Below the pieces are notes generated by a model, which saw only the letters and a list, made by a program, of their open reading frames with translations, was not told the DNA's origin and ran no database searches. The position numbers and the translations under genes are program-made. DNA of 64,000 nt, taken from assembly GCF_024508275.1 (NCBI RefSeq), contig NZ_CP101989.1:1302001-1366000 (forward strand), given 5' to 3'. How positions within the stretch are numbered: position 1 is the stretch's first letter; each line of letters starts with the position of its first letter. This stretch comes from Cellulomonas wangsupingiae. Its GTDB lineage: Bacteria > Actinomycetota > Actinomycetes > Actinomycetales > Cellulomonadaceae. Shown piece after piece: positions 17,508 through 29,118 of this stretch.

Positions 17508-18161
17508 ATGAGCGAGCACTTCGAGGGCGTCGACGACGCCGAGGGCACCACGCGTGCACCGGCCGGCGAGGACGACGCCGCCCGCAGCGACCGGTTCGAG
17601 GCCGAGGCGCTGGTCTACCTGGACCAGCTGTACGGCGCTGCGCTGCGCATGACGCGCAACCCCGCCGACGCGGAGGACCTGGTCCAGGAGGCGTTCACCA
17701 AGGCGTTCGCCGCCTTCCACCAGTACCGGCCCGGCACGAACCTCAAGGCCTGGCTCTACCGCATCCTCACGAACACGTACATCAACACGTACCGCAAGAA
17801 GCAGCGTGAGCCGCAGCAGTCGCGGTCCGAGGAGATCGAGGACTGGCAGCTCGCCCGCGCGGAGTCGCACACGTCGCGGGGGCTGCGCTCGGCCGAGGCC
17901 GAGGCGCTGGACCACCTGCCGGACTCCGACGTGAAGGACGCGCTGCAGCAGATCCCCGAGGACTTCCGCATCGCGGTGTACCTGGCGGACGTCGAGGGCT
18001 TCGCGTACAAGGAGATCGCCGAGATCATGGGCACGCCGATCGGGACGGTGATGTCCCGCCTGCACCGTGGCCGCGCCCAGCTGCGCGAGCTGCTCTCGGA
18101 CTACGCCCGCGGCCGCGGCCTGGCCGGCGCGGCGCCGAGCACCCCGGACGGTGCCCGGTGA
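17508..18161 (+). CDS. sigR: ECF RNA polymerase sigma factor SigR (thiol-oxidative stress)
   Basis: This 217-residue ECF sigma factor should direct RNA polymerase to thioredoxin, protease and thiol genes under disulfide stress. Region 2 is [37 protein letters not shown] (about residues 34-70). Region 4 is [52 protein letters not shown] (about 145-195). Both are close to Streptomyces SigR and mycobacterial SigH. The next gene encodes its zinc anti-sigma factor and overlaps by four bases. Two promoters are visible, one SigR-dependent and one vegetative, giving the long and short starts at 17376 and 17508. Confidence 0.92.
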   Translation: MSEHFEGVDDAEGTTRAPAGEDDAARSDRFEAEALVYLDQLYGAALRMTRNPADAEDLVQEAFTKAFAAFHQYRPGTNLKAWLYRILTNTYINTYRKKQREPQQSRSEEIEDWQLARAESHTSRGLRSAEAEALDHLPDSDVKDALQQIPEDFRIAVYLADVEGFAYKEIAEIMGTPIGTVMSRLHRGRAQLRELLSDYARGRGLAGAAPSTPDGAR

Positions 18162-18475
18162 GCGGGGTCGAGGGGACGCCGCTGGACGACGAGGCGGCGC
18201 GCCGTCCGGCAGCCGGGGCCCCGTGCGGCTGCGACGAGGCCGTCGAGCGGCTGTGGGAGTACGTCGACTCCGAGCTCGAGGAGCTCGACCAGGAGCGGGT
18301 AGGCGCGCACCTGCACGAGTGCGCCAGCTGCCTGGAGGAGGAGCAGATCGAGCTCGTCATGAAGCAGCTCGTGCGTCGGTGCTGCCAGGAGGAGGCGCCC
18401 GCGACGCTGCGCGTGCGCATCCACGAGCAGATCACCGTGCTGCGGCTGCGCGCGGGGACGACCCCCGAGGGCTGA
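18158..18475 (+). CDS. rsrA: Zinc-binding redox-sensitive anti-sigma factor RsrA
   Basis: This 105-residue ZAS-family protein should hold SigR inactive in reduced cells and release it when its cysteines form disulfides. The zinc/redox ligands are visible: the upstream Cys pair in [17 protein letters not shown] (about 22-38) and the HxxxCxxC motif in [12 protein letters not shown] (about 51-62). A further RRCCQEE pair follows. Start GTG 18158 overlaps the sigR TGA (GTGA), so sigma and anti-sigma factor are translationally coupled, as in Streptomyces. A strong hairpin ends the operon. Confidence 0.9.
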   Translation: MSGVEGTPLDDEAARRPAAGAPCGCDEAVERLWEYVDSELEELDQERVGAHLHECASCLEEEQIELVMKQLVRRCCQEEAPATLRVRIHEQITVLRLRAGTTPEG

Positions 18476-18502
18476 GTCGCCCCGCACCGGCGGAGGAGAC
18501 GG

Positions 18503-18535
18503 CGACGGGCCCGGAGCGATGCTCCGGGCCCGTCG
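18503..18535. terminator. Bidirectional hairpin terminator
   Basis: A perfect 15-base-pair stem (CGACGGGCCCGGAGC) with a three-base GAT loop lies between rsrA and the convergent bL37 gene. Confidence 0.8.
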
Positions 18536-18556
18536 CGACGTCACGGCGTCGAACGC

Positions 18557-18631
18557 TCAGGCGTTGGGACGCTTGCCGTGGTTGGCGGCGTTCCCCTTGC
18601 GGGAGCGACGCTTGCGGCCACGCTTGCTCAT
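18557..18631 (-). CDS. 50S ribosomal protein bL37 (24 residues)
   Basis: A 25-codon frame encodes a very basic peptide that begins MSKRGRKRRSRKGN and ends ANHGKRPNA. The RGRK-R-R start and the ANHGKRPN ending are the hallmark of bL37, a tiny actinobacterial large-subunit protein seen in mycobacterial ribosome structures. ATG is at 18631 with the AGGAG of a ribosome site a few bases upstream on the minus strand. It is easily missed because of its length. The position beside sigR and the aroA region is conserved in actinobacteria. Confidence 0.85.
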   Translation of the reverse strand: MSKRGRKRRSRKGNAANHGKRPNA

Positions 18632-18781
18632 CGCTGGTTCTCCTCGGGTCGCGGCGCGCGCGCACAGGGCACACGCCGGGGATGTCGCTCCATCGTCCCA
18701 CATCCGGCGCACCCGCCGCGCCGCCCCGGCCGGGGCCCTCGGGCGCTCAAGTGCCGCGGCCCGGATCCCGATACCTCCGGG

Positions 18782-19870
18782 GTGACCTCGCAGCCCCAGT
18801 CCGTGATCCCGTTCCTGCACGCCCTGGCCAGCACCGGCGGCTCCGACCTGCACTGCAAGGTCGGCTCCGTCCCCCGGGTGCGGGTCGACGGGCGCCTGCG
18901 CAAGCTGCAGGCACCGGAGCTGCGCCCCGCCGACACCGAGCACATGCTCGAGGAGGTCCTGCCCGACGACCTGGTCGAGGCGTTCCGCGTCAGCAAGGAG
19001 GCCGACTTCGCGTACTCGTTGTCGGGGGTGGGCCGGTTCCGCGTCAACGCGTACCAGGCACGCGGCACGTTCGGCATGGTGTTCCGGCGCGTCGCGGTCG
19101 GCGCGCAGTCGCTGGCGGAGCTCGGCGTGCCGGAGGTCGTCGGCGAGCTCGCGCTCGAGCCGCGCGGCCTGGTGCTGGTGACGGGGCCGACGGGCTCGGG
19201 CAAGACGACGACGCTGGCCTCGATGGTCGATCTCATCAACTCGTACCGCGAGGTCAACATCGTCACGATCGAGGACCCGATCGAGATCCTGCACTCGGAC
19301 AAGAAGGCGATCGTCTCGCAGCGCGAGGTCCGCCAGGACACCGCGGACTTCACGGTCGCGCTGCGCGCCGCGATGCGGCAGGACCCGGACGTCATCCTGG
19401 TCGGGGAGATGCGCGACGTGGAGACGGTGCGCGCGGCGCTGTCCGCGGCCGAGACCGGCCACCTCGTCCTGTCGACGCTGCACACCATCGACGCCGCCGA
19501 GACGATCAACCGCATCGTCGACTTCTTCCCGCCGCACGAGCAGAAGCAGGTCCGCATCGCGCTCGCGCAGTCCCTGCGCGGCATCGTCTCGCAGCGCCTG
19601 GTGCGCAAGGCGGACGGCAGCGGCCGGCAGGCCGCGATCGAGGTGATGGTCAACACCGGCCGCACGGCCGAGGCGATCATCGAGCCGCAGGAGAACCCGC
19701 CCCTGACCGACCTCATCAAGGAGGGGGACTTCTACAAGATGCAGACCTTCGACCAGCACCTGTTCGCGCTCGTGCGGGACGCGGCGGTGACGTACGAGGA
19801 GGCGCTGTCGGTGGCGTCGAACCCGCACGACCTGACGGTGGAGCTGCGGGGCGCCGGCATCGTCATGTGA
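18782..19870 (+). CDS. pilT: PilT-like type IV pilus retraction ATPase
   Basis: This 362-residue secretion-type ATPase resembles PilT, which depolymerises type IV pili. The N-terminal domain reads SDLHCKVGSVPRVRVDGRL (about 19-37). Walker A is GPTGSGKTTT (about 137-146), followed by the Asp box in IEDPIEILH, Walker B DPDVILVGEMRD and the His box GHLVLSTLHT. The C-terminal domain contains LIKEGDFYKMQTFDQHLF. GTG 18782 is chosen as the start giving a normal PilT N-terminus. No pilin or pilus assembly gene is adjacent, and the Tad locus 20 kb away uses its own TadA ATPase, so the partner system is elsewhere or absent. Confidence 0.85.
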   Translation: MTSQPQSVIPFLHALASTGGSDLHCKVGSVPRVRVDGRLRKLQAPELRPADTEHMLEEVLPDDLVEAFRVSKEADFAYSLSGVGRFRVNAYQARGTFGMVFRRVAVGAQSLAELGVPEVVGELALEPRGLVLVTGPTGSGKTTTLASMVDLINSYREVNIVTIEDPIEILHSDKKAIVSQREVRQDTADFTVALRAAMRQDPDVILVGEMRDVETVRAALSAAETGHLVLSTLHTIDAAETINRIVDFFPPHEQKQVRIALAQSLRGIVSQRLVRKADGSGRQAAIEVMVNTGRTAEAIIEPQENPPLTDLIKEGDFYKMQTFDQHLFALVRDAAVTYEEALSVASNPHDLTVELRGAGIVM

Positions 19871-19925
19871 GCGTCCGCGCGGCGGGCCACCGGGCGCGGC
19901 TGCGGGCCTTGTGGCCGTCGCGATC

Positions 19926-19960
19926 GCGATATAGCGTGTTGGCAACACGCGACATATCGC
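19926..19960. promoter_or_regulatory. Palindromic operator, probably for the PadR regulator at 20834
   Basis: GCGTGTTG-G-CAACACGC (19934-19950) is a perfect palindrome around one central base. Outer arms GCGATAT and ATATCGC flank it with a small offset. It lies just before the ribosome site of the DUF4097-padR operon and fits autorepression by a dimeric PadR protein. It is also AT-richer than its surroundings. Confidence 0.6.
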
Positions 19961-19973
19961 GAGAGGAGACGAC

Positions 19974-20834
19974 ATGTCCACCGAGTCCTGGGTCGTGGCC
20001 GGCCCGCAGGTGATCGAGGTCGAGGACGTGCGTGCGCTGCGCGTCGGGCTGGTGGGCGGGCGTGTCGACGTCGTCGCCCACGAGGACCCGCAGGCGCGCG
20101 GCGCGCGCCTGGAGGTCCACCAGGTCGACGGGCGCCCGCTGGAGGTGACGCTGGCGGACGGCGAGCTGCGCGTCGGCTACAGCTTCACGCTCGGCGGCTG
20201 GGAGGGCTTCGTGGAGAAGTTCCGCAACTTCCAGGACAAGGACCGCGCCGACGTGCACGTCGCCGTGCCGCGCGACGTCCTGGCCAAGGTCGCCACGGTC
20301 AGCGCCGACGGCCTCGTCGCGGGCCTGCGCCAGGACGCGTCGGTGTCCACCGTGTCGGGGTCCGTCGTCGTCGACGACGTGCGCGGCAGGCTGTCCACCA
20401 ACTCCGTGTCGGGCGAGGTCGTGGTGCGTCGGCACGACGGCGACCTGCGCTTCAACACCGTCTCGGGCGACCTCGCGGCGTCCGGGGACCTGACCCTCGT
20501 GCAGGGCAACTCCGTGTCCGGGTCCGTCTCGCTCGACGTCGGCACGGGGACCTCGTCGCTCACCGTCACGACCGTGTCCGGGGACCTGACGGTGCGCCTG
20601 CCCGAGGGGGCGGGCCTGCAGGTGCGGGCGCAGTCGGTCTCGGGGCGGCTCGTCGTCGACGGCCGTGAGCACAAGGGCACCAGCCCGGGTCACCGCACGG
20701 TGAGCCTCGACGCGGGGGAGGGTGGTGCCTTCCTGTCCGCCACGACCGTCACGGGGCACGTCACGGTGCTGCGCGCGGCGGTCGAGGACGTCGTCGAGGA
20801 CGTCGTCGACGACGTCACGGACGCGTCCGCCTGA
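19974..20834 (+). CDS. DUF4097 beta-strand repeat protein
   Basis: This 286-residue protein shows the repeating pattern of the DUF4097 family: short strands ending in VSG or TVSGD, for example STVSGSVVV, NSVSGEVVV, NTVSGDLAA, NSVSGSVSL and TVSGDLTV. It is predicted to form a right-handed beta-solenoid-like sheet. No signal peptide or membrane helix is evident, so it is likely cytoplasmic. ATG 19974 is preceded by GAGAGGAG. Its stop overlaps the ATG of the padR gene by one base (TGATG), making a two-gene operon under the palindrome upstream. PadR-DUF4097 pairs occur widely in actinobacteria, but the role is unknown. Confidence 0.8.
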   Translation: MSTESWVVAGPQVIEVEDVRALRVGLVGGRVDVVAHEDPQARGARLEVHQVDGRPLEVTLADGELRVGYSFTLGGWEGFVEKFRNFQDKDRADVHVAVPRDVLAKVATVSADGLVAGLRQDASVSTVSGSVVVDDVRGRLSTNSVSGEVVVRRHDGDLRFNTVSGDLAASGDLTLVQGNSVSGSVSLDVGTGTSSLTVTTVSGDLTVRLPEGAGLQVRAQSVSGRLVVDGREHKGTSPGHRTVSLDAGEGGAFLSATTVTGHVTVLRAAVEDVVEDVVDDVTDASA

Positions 20835-21439
20835 TGGTCCAGGTGTTCGCGCACGGCCAGCTGCGGCTGTACCTGCTCGCGCTCCTCGAGGACGGCCCGC
20901 GCCACGGGTACGAGCTCATCACGGCGCTCAGCGACCGGTTCGGCGGCACGTACCGCCCGAGCGCCGGGACGGTCTACCCGCGGCTGGCGCGCCTGGAGGA
21001 GGAGGGCCTGGTGCGGCGCTCCGACGACGGACGCAAGGCCACCTACACGCTGACGGACGCCGGCCGTGCCGAGCTCGACGCGCGCCGGGGCGACCTGGCC
21101 CACCTGGAGGCCGAGATCGCCGAGACGGTGCGGGCGCAGGCGTCCCAGGTCCGGCAGGACGTGCAGGCGGCGATGAAGGGGCTGCGCGCGGACCTGGCCT
21201 CGGCCGCGCAGCAGGCCCGCGACGCCGCGCGGCCCGTGGCCGGCGCGCCGGATCCGCAGCGCACGGCGTCGCACCGTCGGCGGGTCGAGGCGGAGGCGAT
21301 CGTCCGGCGCTTCGGTGACGAGGTCCGCGCCGACCTGCGCCGCGCCGACGCGGGAGCCGGTGTGGACGAGCTCACGGTCGAGACGCTGCGGACGGTGCTC
21401 GACACGGCGCTGCGCACGATGCGGTCCACGCTGCGCTGA
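20834..21439 (+). CDS. PadR-family transcriptional regulator
   Basis: This 201-residue repressor has the PadR winged helix at its start: LRLYLLALLEDGPRHGYELITAL, RPSAGTVYPRLARLEEEGLVRR and GRKATYTLTDAGRAEL (about 10-85). A long helical C-terminal domain rich in Ala, Arg and Asp follows and should mediate dimerisation. It is coupled to the DUF4097 gene and most likely represses the operon through the palindrome at 19926-19960. The inducer is unknown. Confidence 0.88.
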   Translation: MVQVFAHGQLRLYLLALLEDGPRHGYELITALSDRFGGTYRPSAGTVYPRLARLEEEGLVRRSDDGRKATYTLTDAGRAELDARRGDLAHLEAEIAETVRAQASQVRQDVQAAMKGLRADLASAAQQARDAARPVAGAPDPQRTASHRRRVEAEAIVRRFGDEVRADLRRADAGAGVDELTVETLRTVLDTALRTMRSTLR

Positions 21440-21462
21440 GCGGGCGCGAGGGTCCGCAGCGC

Positions 21463-21942
21463 TCAGGAGGGTGTGCTGGGGTGGGTGGTGCGCAGCGCGG
21501 CGCGACGGCGACGCGCCCGGCCGGTCCAGGCGCGCGCGCCACCCGCCACGGCCGCGCCGACGGCGGCCCACACGAGGATCGCGATCCCTCCGCCCCACGC
21601 CGCCAGGACCGCGCCGCCGAGCACCGCGCCGGCGCCGGCGAACGCGACCACGTGCCGACGCTCGGACGTCTCGTGCCGCATGAGGTGAGCGGTCAGCAGG
21701 CCGCCGGGCCACCCGAGGACGGCCAGGGCCACGAGGTGGAGGCCGTACATGAGGACGACGACCATGACGGCCGCCTGAGCGTCGACGGCCGCGTCCGGGG
21801 AGCGGGAGGTCATCGCCAGCAGCACCGTGAGCAGGACGACGGCCATGACCAGCAGGACGACCGCGGCGCGCAGGCAGACCTCGAGCACGGCACGGGGACC
21901 GACGACGGGCGCTGGGTCCGGTGTCGGGTCAGGCGCCGTCAT
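21463..21942 (-). CDS. Four-helix membrane protein, function unknown
   Basis: This 159-residue protein begins MTAPDPTPDPAPVVGPR and has four hydrophobic stretches: AVVLLVMAVVLLTVLLAM, AAVMVVVLMYGLHLVALAVLG, VVAFAGAGAVLGGAVLAAW and ILVWAAVGAAVAGG. It ends in a basic tail (TGRARRRRAAL). Its start overlaps the 3' end of the SGNH-like gene by 14 bases, so it is the second gene of that minus-strand pair. I do not recognise a family. Confidence 0.6.
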   Translation of the reverse strand: MTAPDPTPDPAPVVGPRAVLEVCLRAAVVLLVMAVVLLTVLLAMTSRSPDAAVDAQAAVMVVVLMYGLHLVALAVLGWPGGLLTAHLMRHETSERRHVVAFAGAGAVLGGAVLAAWGGGIAILVWAAVGAAVAGGARAWTGRARRRRAALRTTHPSTPS

Positions 21943-22528
21943 CCGGCAGGCCCAGCCACGTGTGCCAGCCGGTGTGCAGCACGAGCCAGGCCATGAGCCC
22001 GTAGCCGGCCTGGCCGGGCAGGTGCTGCGGCGACTGGGCCATGTCGGCGAGCCACTGGTCGTGCGCCGCGAGCGGCGAGTACATGTCGACGTAGGGCACG
22101 CGGCGACGCGACGCGACGTCGCCCAGCGCCGCGGACAGCTCGGCGAGCCGGTCGCCATCGTGGGCGGCGCCCGGCGGAGGCCCGACGACGAACGCGGGGA
22201 TGCGGCGCTGGTCGGCGACGTCGAGGATGTTCGCGAGGTTCAGCCGGCTGCGGGCCAGGGACAGGCCCGCCGCGATGTCCGCCCGGCCCAGCGCGACGAC
22301 CAGGCGGTTGTCGGCGTGCGGGGACAGGCGACGGGAGACCTCCACGTCCCAGCGTGCGCCGAGGTCGGTGCTCGTCTCGCCCGGTACCGCGAGGGTCAGC
22401 ACGGTCAGCGGGTCGGGGGTGCGCGTGCGGGCGGACACGCGCCCGACCCAGCCGAGGCTCCTGGGGTCGCCCGCGCCGGCCACCAGCTCGTCCCCGACGA
22501 CCGCGAGGCGCACCGGCAGCTCACCCAC
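21929..22528 (-). CDS. SGNH/GDSL-like protein lacking the nucleophile serine
   Basis: This 199-residue protein has the SGNH hydrolase outline: block I LAVVGDELVAGAGD (residues 8-21), block II LAVPGETSTDL, block III VVALGRADIAAG, and a late His in SPQHLPGQAGYGLMAWLVL. In classical members block I reads GDS; here it is GDE, so the catalytic Ser is replaced by Glu. It may be a non-hydrolytic relative or use another nucleophile. GTG 22528 is chosen because AGGAG lies a few bases upstream. No signal peptide is evident. Confidence 0.65.
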   Translation of the reverse strand: MGELPVRLAVVGDELVAGAGDPRSLGWVGRVSARTRTPDPLTVLTLAVPGETSTDLGARWDVEVSRRLSPHADNRLVVALGRADIAAGLSLARSRLNLANILDVADQRRIPAFVVGPPPGAAHDGDRLAELSAALGDVASRRRVPYVDMYSPLAAHDQWLADMAQSPQHLPGQAGYGLMAWLVLHTGWHTWLGLPDDGA

Positions 22529-22671
22529 GCCATCACTCCTGCCTGTGACCGCGGCACCGGACCTCCCGGTACCTGCTCGGTCGACAGTCTCTCAGGCGCG
22601 GGGGCTGGGATCGTGCCGTTCGCCGCGCGCGTCGGGGCGACGTCGCGGCCACCGCGACCGCCCGCCTCCGC

Positions 22672-22827
22672 TCAGCGGGTGAAGACGCGCGTCCCGGGCA
22701 CCGAGTCCTCGGGGTGCGAGCGCGGCGGTTCGCGGTCGCCGAGGCCGTCGCCCCGCACGGCGTGGACGAGCGCGGCGAGCCACGCCGCGAGGACCAGGAG
22801 CGCGATCACCATCCAGACGATGTCCAT
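22672..22827 (-). CDS. Small single-pass membrane protein (51 residues)
   Basis: A 52-codon frame encodes one N-terminal membrane helix (MDIVWMVIALLVLAAWLAAL) followed by a hydrophilic tail ending TRVFTR. Codon use matches the host, with GC-rich third positions. It is divergent from the GlxA-type regulator, and the 92-base gap between the two starts holds an inverted repeat, so the regulator may control it. I know no function for it. Confidence 0.55.
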   Translation of the reverse strand: MDIVWMVIALLVLAAWLAALVHAVRGDGLGDREPPRSHPEDSVPGTRVFTR

Positions 22828-22864
22828 GGCAGGAAGTCTGTGCCCATCGAGATCGAGCCACGAG

Positions 22865-22899
22865 TGGCAGAACAGACGACCACCATTGAGTTTCTGCCA
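22865..22899. promoter_or_regulatory. Inverted repeat between the small membrane gene and the GlxA-type regulator
   Basis: TGGCAGAA (22865-22872) and TTCTGCCA (22892-22899) are perfect inverted repeats with a 19-base spacer, placed between divergent starts at 22827 and 22920. A further TGGCAGGA copy lies at the 22827 start. This is a plausible operator for the AraC-type regulator. Confidence 0.4.
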
Positions 22900-22919
22900 T
22901 CACCGTGGGACCGTGGGGC

Positions 22920-23912
22920 ATGCTCCGCAGCGTCGCCGTCGTCGCCCTGCCCCACGTCGCCGCCTTCGAGCTGGCCACGGCCTGCGAGGTGTTCGGCATC
23001 GACCGCTCCGAGACGGGCGGCCCCACCTTCGACTTCCGGGTCTGCGGGCCGTCGCCCGGCGTCGTCATGCCCACGAAGGGCGGGTTCTCGATCGTCGTGG
23101 ACCACGGCCTGGACGCCACGCGCGACGCCGACCTCGTCATCATGCCCGCCTACAGCATGCCGCCCGCGCGGGTGCCCCACGACGTCCTCGACGCGCTGCG
23201 GGACGCCCACGCCCGCGGCGCGTGGATCCTGTCCATCTGCAGCGGCGCGTTCGCACTGGGGGAGGCGGGGCTGCTCGACGGGCGCCGGTGCACCACCCAC
23301 TGGATGCACGCCGCCGCGCTGGCCGCCCGCTTCCCGGCGGCCACGGTCGACCCCGACGTCCTGTACGTCGAGGACGGTCGCATCATCACCGGGGCCGGCA
23401 CGGCCGCCGGCATCGACGCCTGCCTGCACCTCGTGCGTCGGGAGCTCGGCGCCGCGGCGGCGACCAACGTCGCGCGCCGCATGGTCGTCCCGCCCCAGCG
23501 CGACGGGGGGCAGGCGCAGTACGTCGACACGCCGCTGCCGCCGGTGGCGGACACCCTGGCGCCGCTGCTCGGGTGGATGCTGGAGCACCTCGACGAGGAC
23601 CTCGGTGTGCCCGCCCTCGCCGCGCGAGCGCTGATGTCCGAGCGCACGTTCGCGCGCAGGTTCCGCGCCGAGACCGGTGCCACGCCCGCCGCCTGGGTCG
23701 CACGGCAGCGCGTGGGGCGGGCCCAGGAGCTGCTGGAGCGCACCGACGTCCCCGTCGACGAGGTCGCCCGGCGCAGCGGCTTCGGCACCGCCGCACTCCT
23801 GCGCCACCACTTCGCCCGCACGCTCGGCACGACGCCGCTGGCGTACCGACGCCGGTTCGGCTGCGCGTCGGGCGCACCGCCCGACCTCGAGCAGGACGAG
23901 CAGGCATCCTGA
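22920..23912 (+). CDS. GlxA-family transcriptional regulator (DJ-1/PfpI + AraC domains)
   Basis: This 330-residue regulator fuses an N-terminal DJ-1/PfpI amidotransferase-like sensor to a C-terminal AraC-type double helix-turn-helix. The sensor contains VALPHVAAFELATACEVFGID and the nucleophile-elbow-like ILSICSGAFALGEAGLLDG with Cys retained (about 107-125). The DNA-binding part runs from about 220: LAARALMSERTFARRFRAETGATPAAWV and VARRSGFGTAALLRHHFARTLGTTPLAYRRRF. ATG 22920 removes five unlikely residues from the longer frame. Homologues control choline, arginine or aldehyde metabolism; the local target is unknown, with the divergent small membrane gene a candidate. Confidence 0.88.
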   Translation: MLRSVAVVALPHVAAFELATACEVFGIDRSETGGPTFDFRVCGPSPGVVMPTKGGFSIVVDHGLDATRDADLVIMPAYSMPPARVPHDVLDALRDAHARGAWILSICSGAFALGEAGLLDGRRCTTHWMHAAALAARFPAATVDPDVLYVEDGRIITGAGTAAGIDACLHLVRRELGAAAATNVARRMVVPPQRDGGQAQYVDTPLPPVADTLAPLLGWMLEHLDEDLGVPALAARALMSERTFARRFRAETGATPAAWVARQRVGRAQELLERTDVPVDEVARRSGFGTAALLRHHFARTLGTTPLAYRRRFGCASGAPPDLEQDEQAS

Positions 23913-23951
23913 CCGCCTGACGCGGCCGGCCGGCCGGCCACGGACGGCGAC

Positions 23952-23993
23952 GGGGCCGGACCGTCCTCCCACGTGAGAGGTCGATCCGGCCCC
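23952..23993. terminator. Hairpin between convergent GlxA-type gene and kgd
   Basis: GGGGCCGGA and its perfect complement TCCGGCCCC are separated by 24 bases that can pair further (CCTC with GAGG). It is the only inverted repeat in the convergent gap. Confidence 0.5.
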
Positions 23994-24004
23994 GCGGCCG
24001 TGGC

Positions 24005-27790
<3,786 letters not shown>

Positions 27791-28005
27791 TTCCGGTGCG
27801 GTGCAGCGACCGCGCCATCGCCAGTTCTGTTGACGACAACACTACGGGGTCGAACGGGTCCGGGGCCTCGTGCGGCGGGCAGGGCGCGGCGATCTGCGCA
27901 GCCTCTTCACCCCGCCGGGGGGTTGCGGTCAACACCCGGGAAAGCGCGCGTGCGCGGGGCCTCAAGCCCTGGTCGTGCGCAGGTCCGCGCCCCGGTTCCG
28001 TCCGG

Positions 28006-29118
28006 TCACCGCCCGCCCGCGGACGCGTGGTCCGACGCGGGTGGCGCGGTGGCGGGCAGCCGCACGCGCATGGTGCAGCCCGTCGGGGTGTCGGCCACCT
28101 GCACGGAGCCCCCGTGCAGCTCGACGGCCCACCGCACGATGGCCAGTCCGAGCCCCGTGCCGCCGGTCGACCCCTGGCCGGTGAGGGCGGGGGTGTTGCC
28201 CCGCACGAAGCGTTCGAAGACGTGGGCGCGCTGCTCGCGCGCGATCCCGGGGCCGTGGTCCACCACGTCGATCTGCACGTCCCGCCCGTTGCGCCGCGCG
28301 ACCACCTGGACCTCGTCGTCCGGCGGCGAGTGCCGTGCGGCGTTCTGCAGGAGGTTCGCCACGACCTGGTGCAGGCGCTCGGGGTCCGCGGGGACCGTGA
28401 GGTCGGTGGGCCGGACGTCGACCTCGAACCGCAGCCGCTTGTCCGCCCCGACGAGCGTGGCCTCGTCTGCCGCCTGCTGCAGGAGCTCGGACAGGTCCAC
28501 GTCCTGGATCCGCAGCGCGATCGCCCCGGCCTCCACCCGCGACAGGTCCAGCAGGGACGACACGAGCCGCGACAGCCGCTCGGTCTGCGCGAGGGCCGTG
28601 GCGAGCGTCGCGGGGTCCGGCTCGCTGACCCCGTCGACCATGTTCTCGAGCTGCGCCTGCAGCGCGGTGACCGGTGTGCGCAGCTCGTGCGACACGTTCG
28701 CCACGAGCTCGCGGCGGAACGTGTCGAGCTGCTGCAGGTCGTCGGCCATCGTGTTGAACGCCTCGGCGAGCTGACCGACCTCGTCGCGGCTCGTCGAGCG
28801 GACGCGCCGGCTGTAGTCGCCGCCCGCCATGGCGCGGGCCGCCTCGGTCATCTCCCGCAGCGGCGACGTCATGCCGCGCGCCAGGACCTGGGTGACGATC
28901 AGCGAGAGGACGATCGCCAGCGGCAGCGTCCGGCTGGGGCCGAGCGCGCGCCCGTAGCCGACCCAGATGACGAACGCGGCGAGCGTGACGGTCGCGGCGA
29001 CCAGCACGCCCAGCTTGATCTTGATGCTGCGCAGCGGGTCGAGCGGCCGCACGTCCGGCAGGTGCCAGCGCTCGCCGCTGCGGGCGTGGCGTGCCGGCGG
29101 CTCCGTGGGGGAGGTCAC
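28006..29118 (-). CDS. Two-component sensor histidine kinase
   Basis: This 370-residue membrane kinase has two transmembrane helices at about 45-65 and 76-95 with a very short external loop, so it probably senses within the membrane. A HAMP domain follows (TSPLREMTEAARAMAGGDYSRRV). Then come the phosphoacceptor helix with His in ANVSHELRTPVTAL (about 143) and the ATPase domain with the N box LLQNAARHSPPDD, G1 DHGPGI and G2 GTGLGLAIV. Its ATG overlaps the stop of the response regulator by four bases, so the pair is co-translated. The stimulus is unknown. Confidence 0.9.
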   Translation of the reverse strand: MTSPTEPPARHARSGERWHLPDVRPLDPLRSIKIKLGVLVAATVTLAAFVIWVGYGRALGPSRTLPLAIVLSLIVTQVLARGMTSPLREMTEAARAMAGGDYSRRVRSTSRDEVGQLAEAFNTMADDLQQLDTFRRELVANVSHELRTPVTALQAQLENMVDGVSEPDPATLATALAQTERLSRLVSSLLDLSRVEAGAIALRIQDVDLSELLQQAADEATLVGADKRLRFEVDVRPTDLTVPADPERLHQVVANLLQNAARHSPPDDEVQVVARRNGRDVQIDVVDHGPGIAREQRAHVFERFVRGNTPALTGQGSTGGTGLGLAIVRWAVELHGGSVQVADTPTGCTMRVRLPATAPPASDHASAGGR

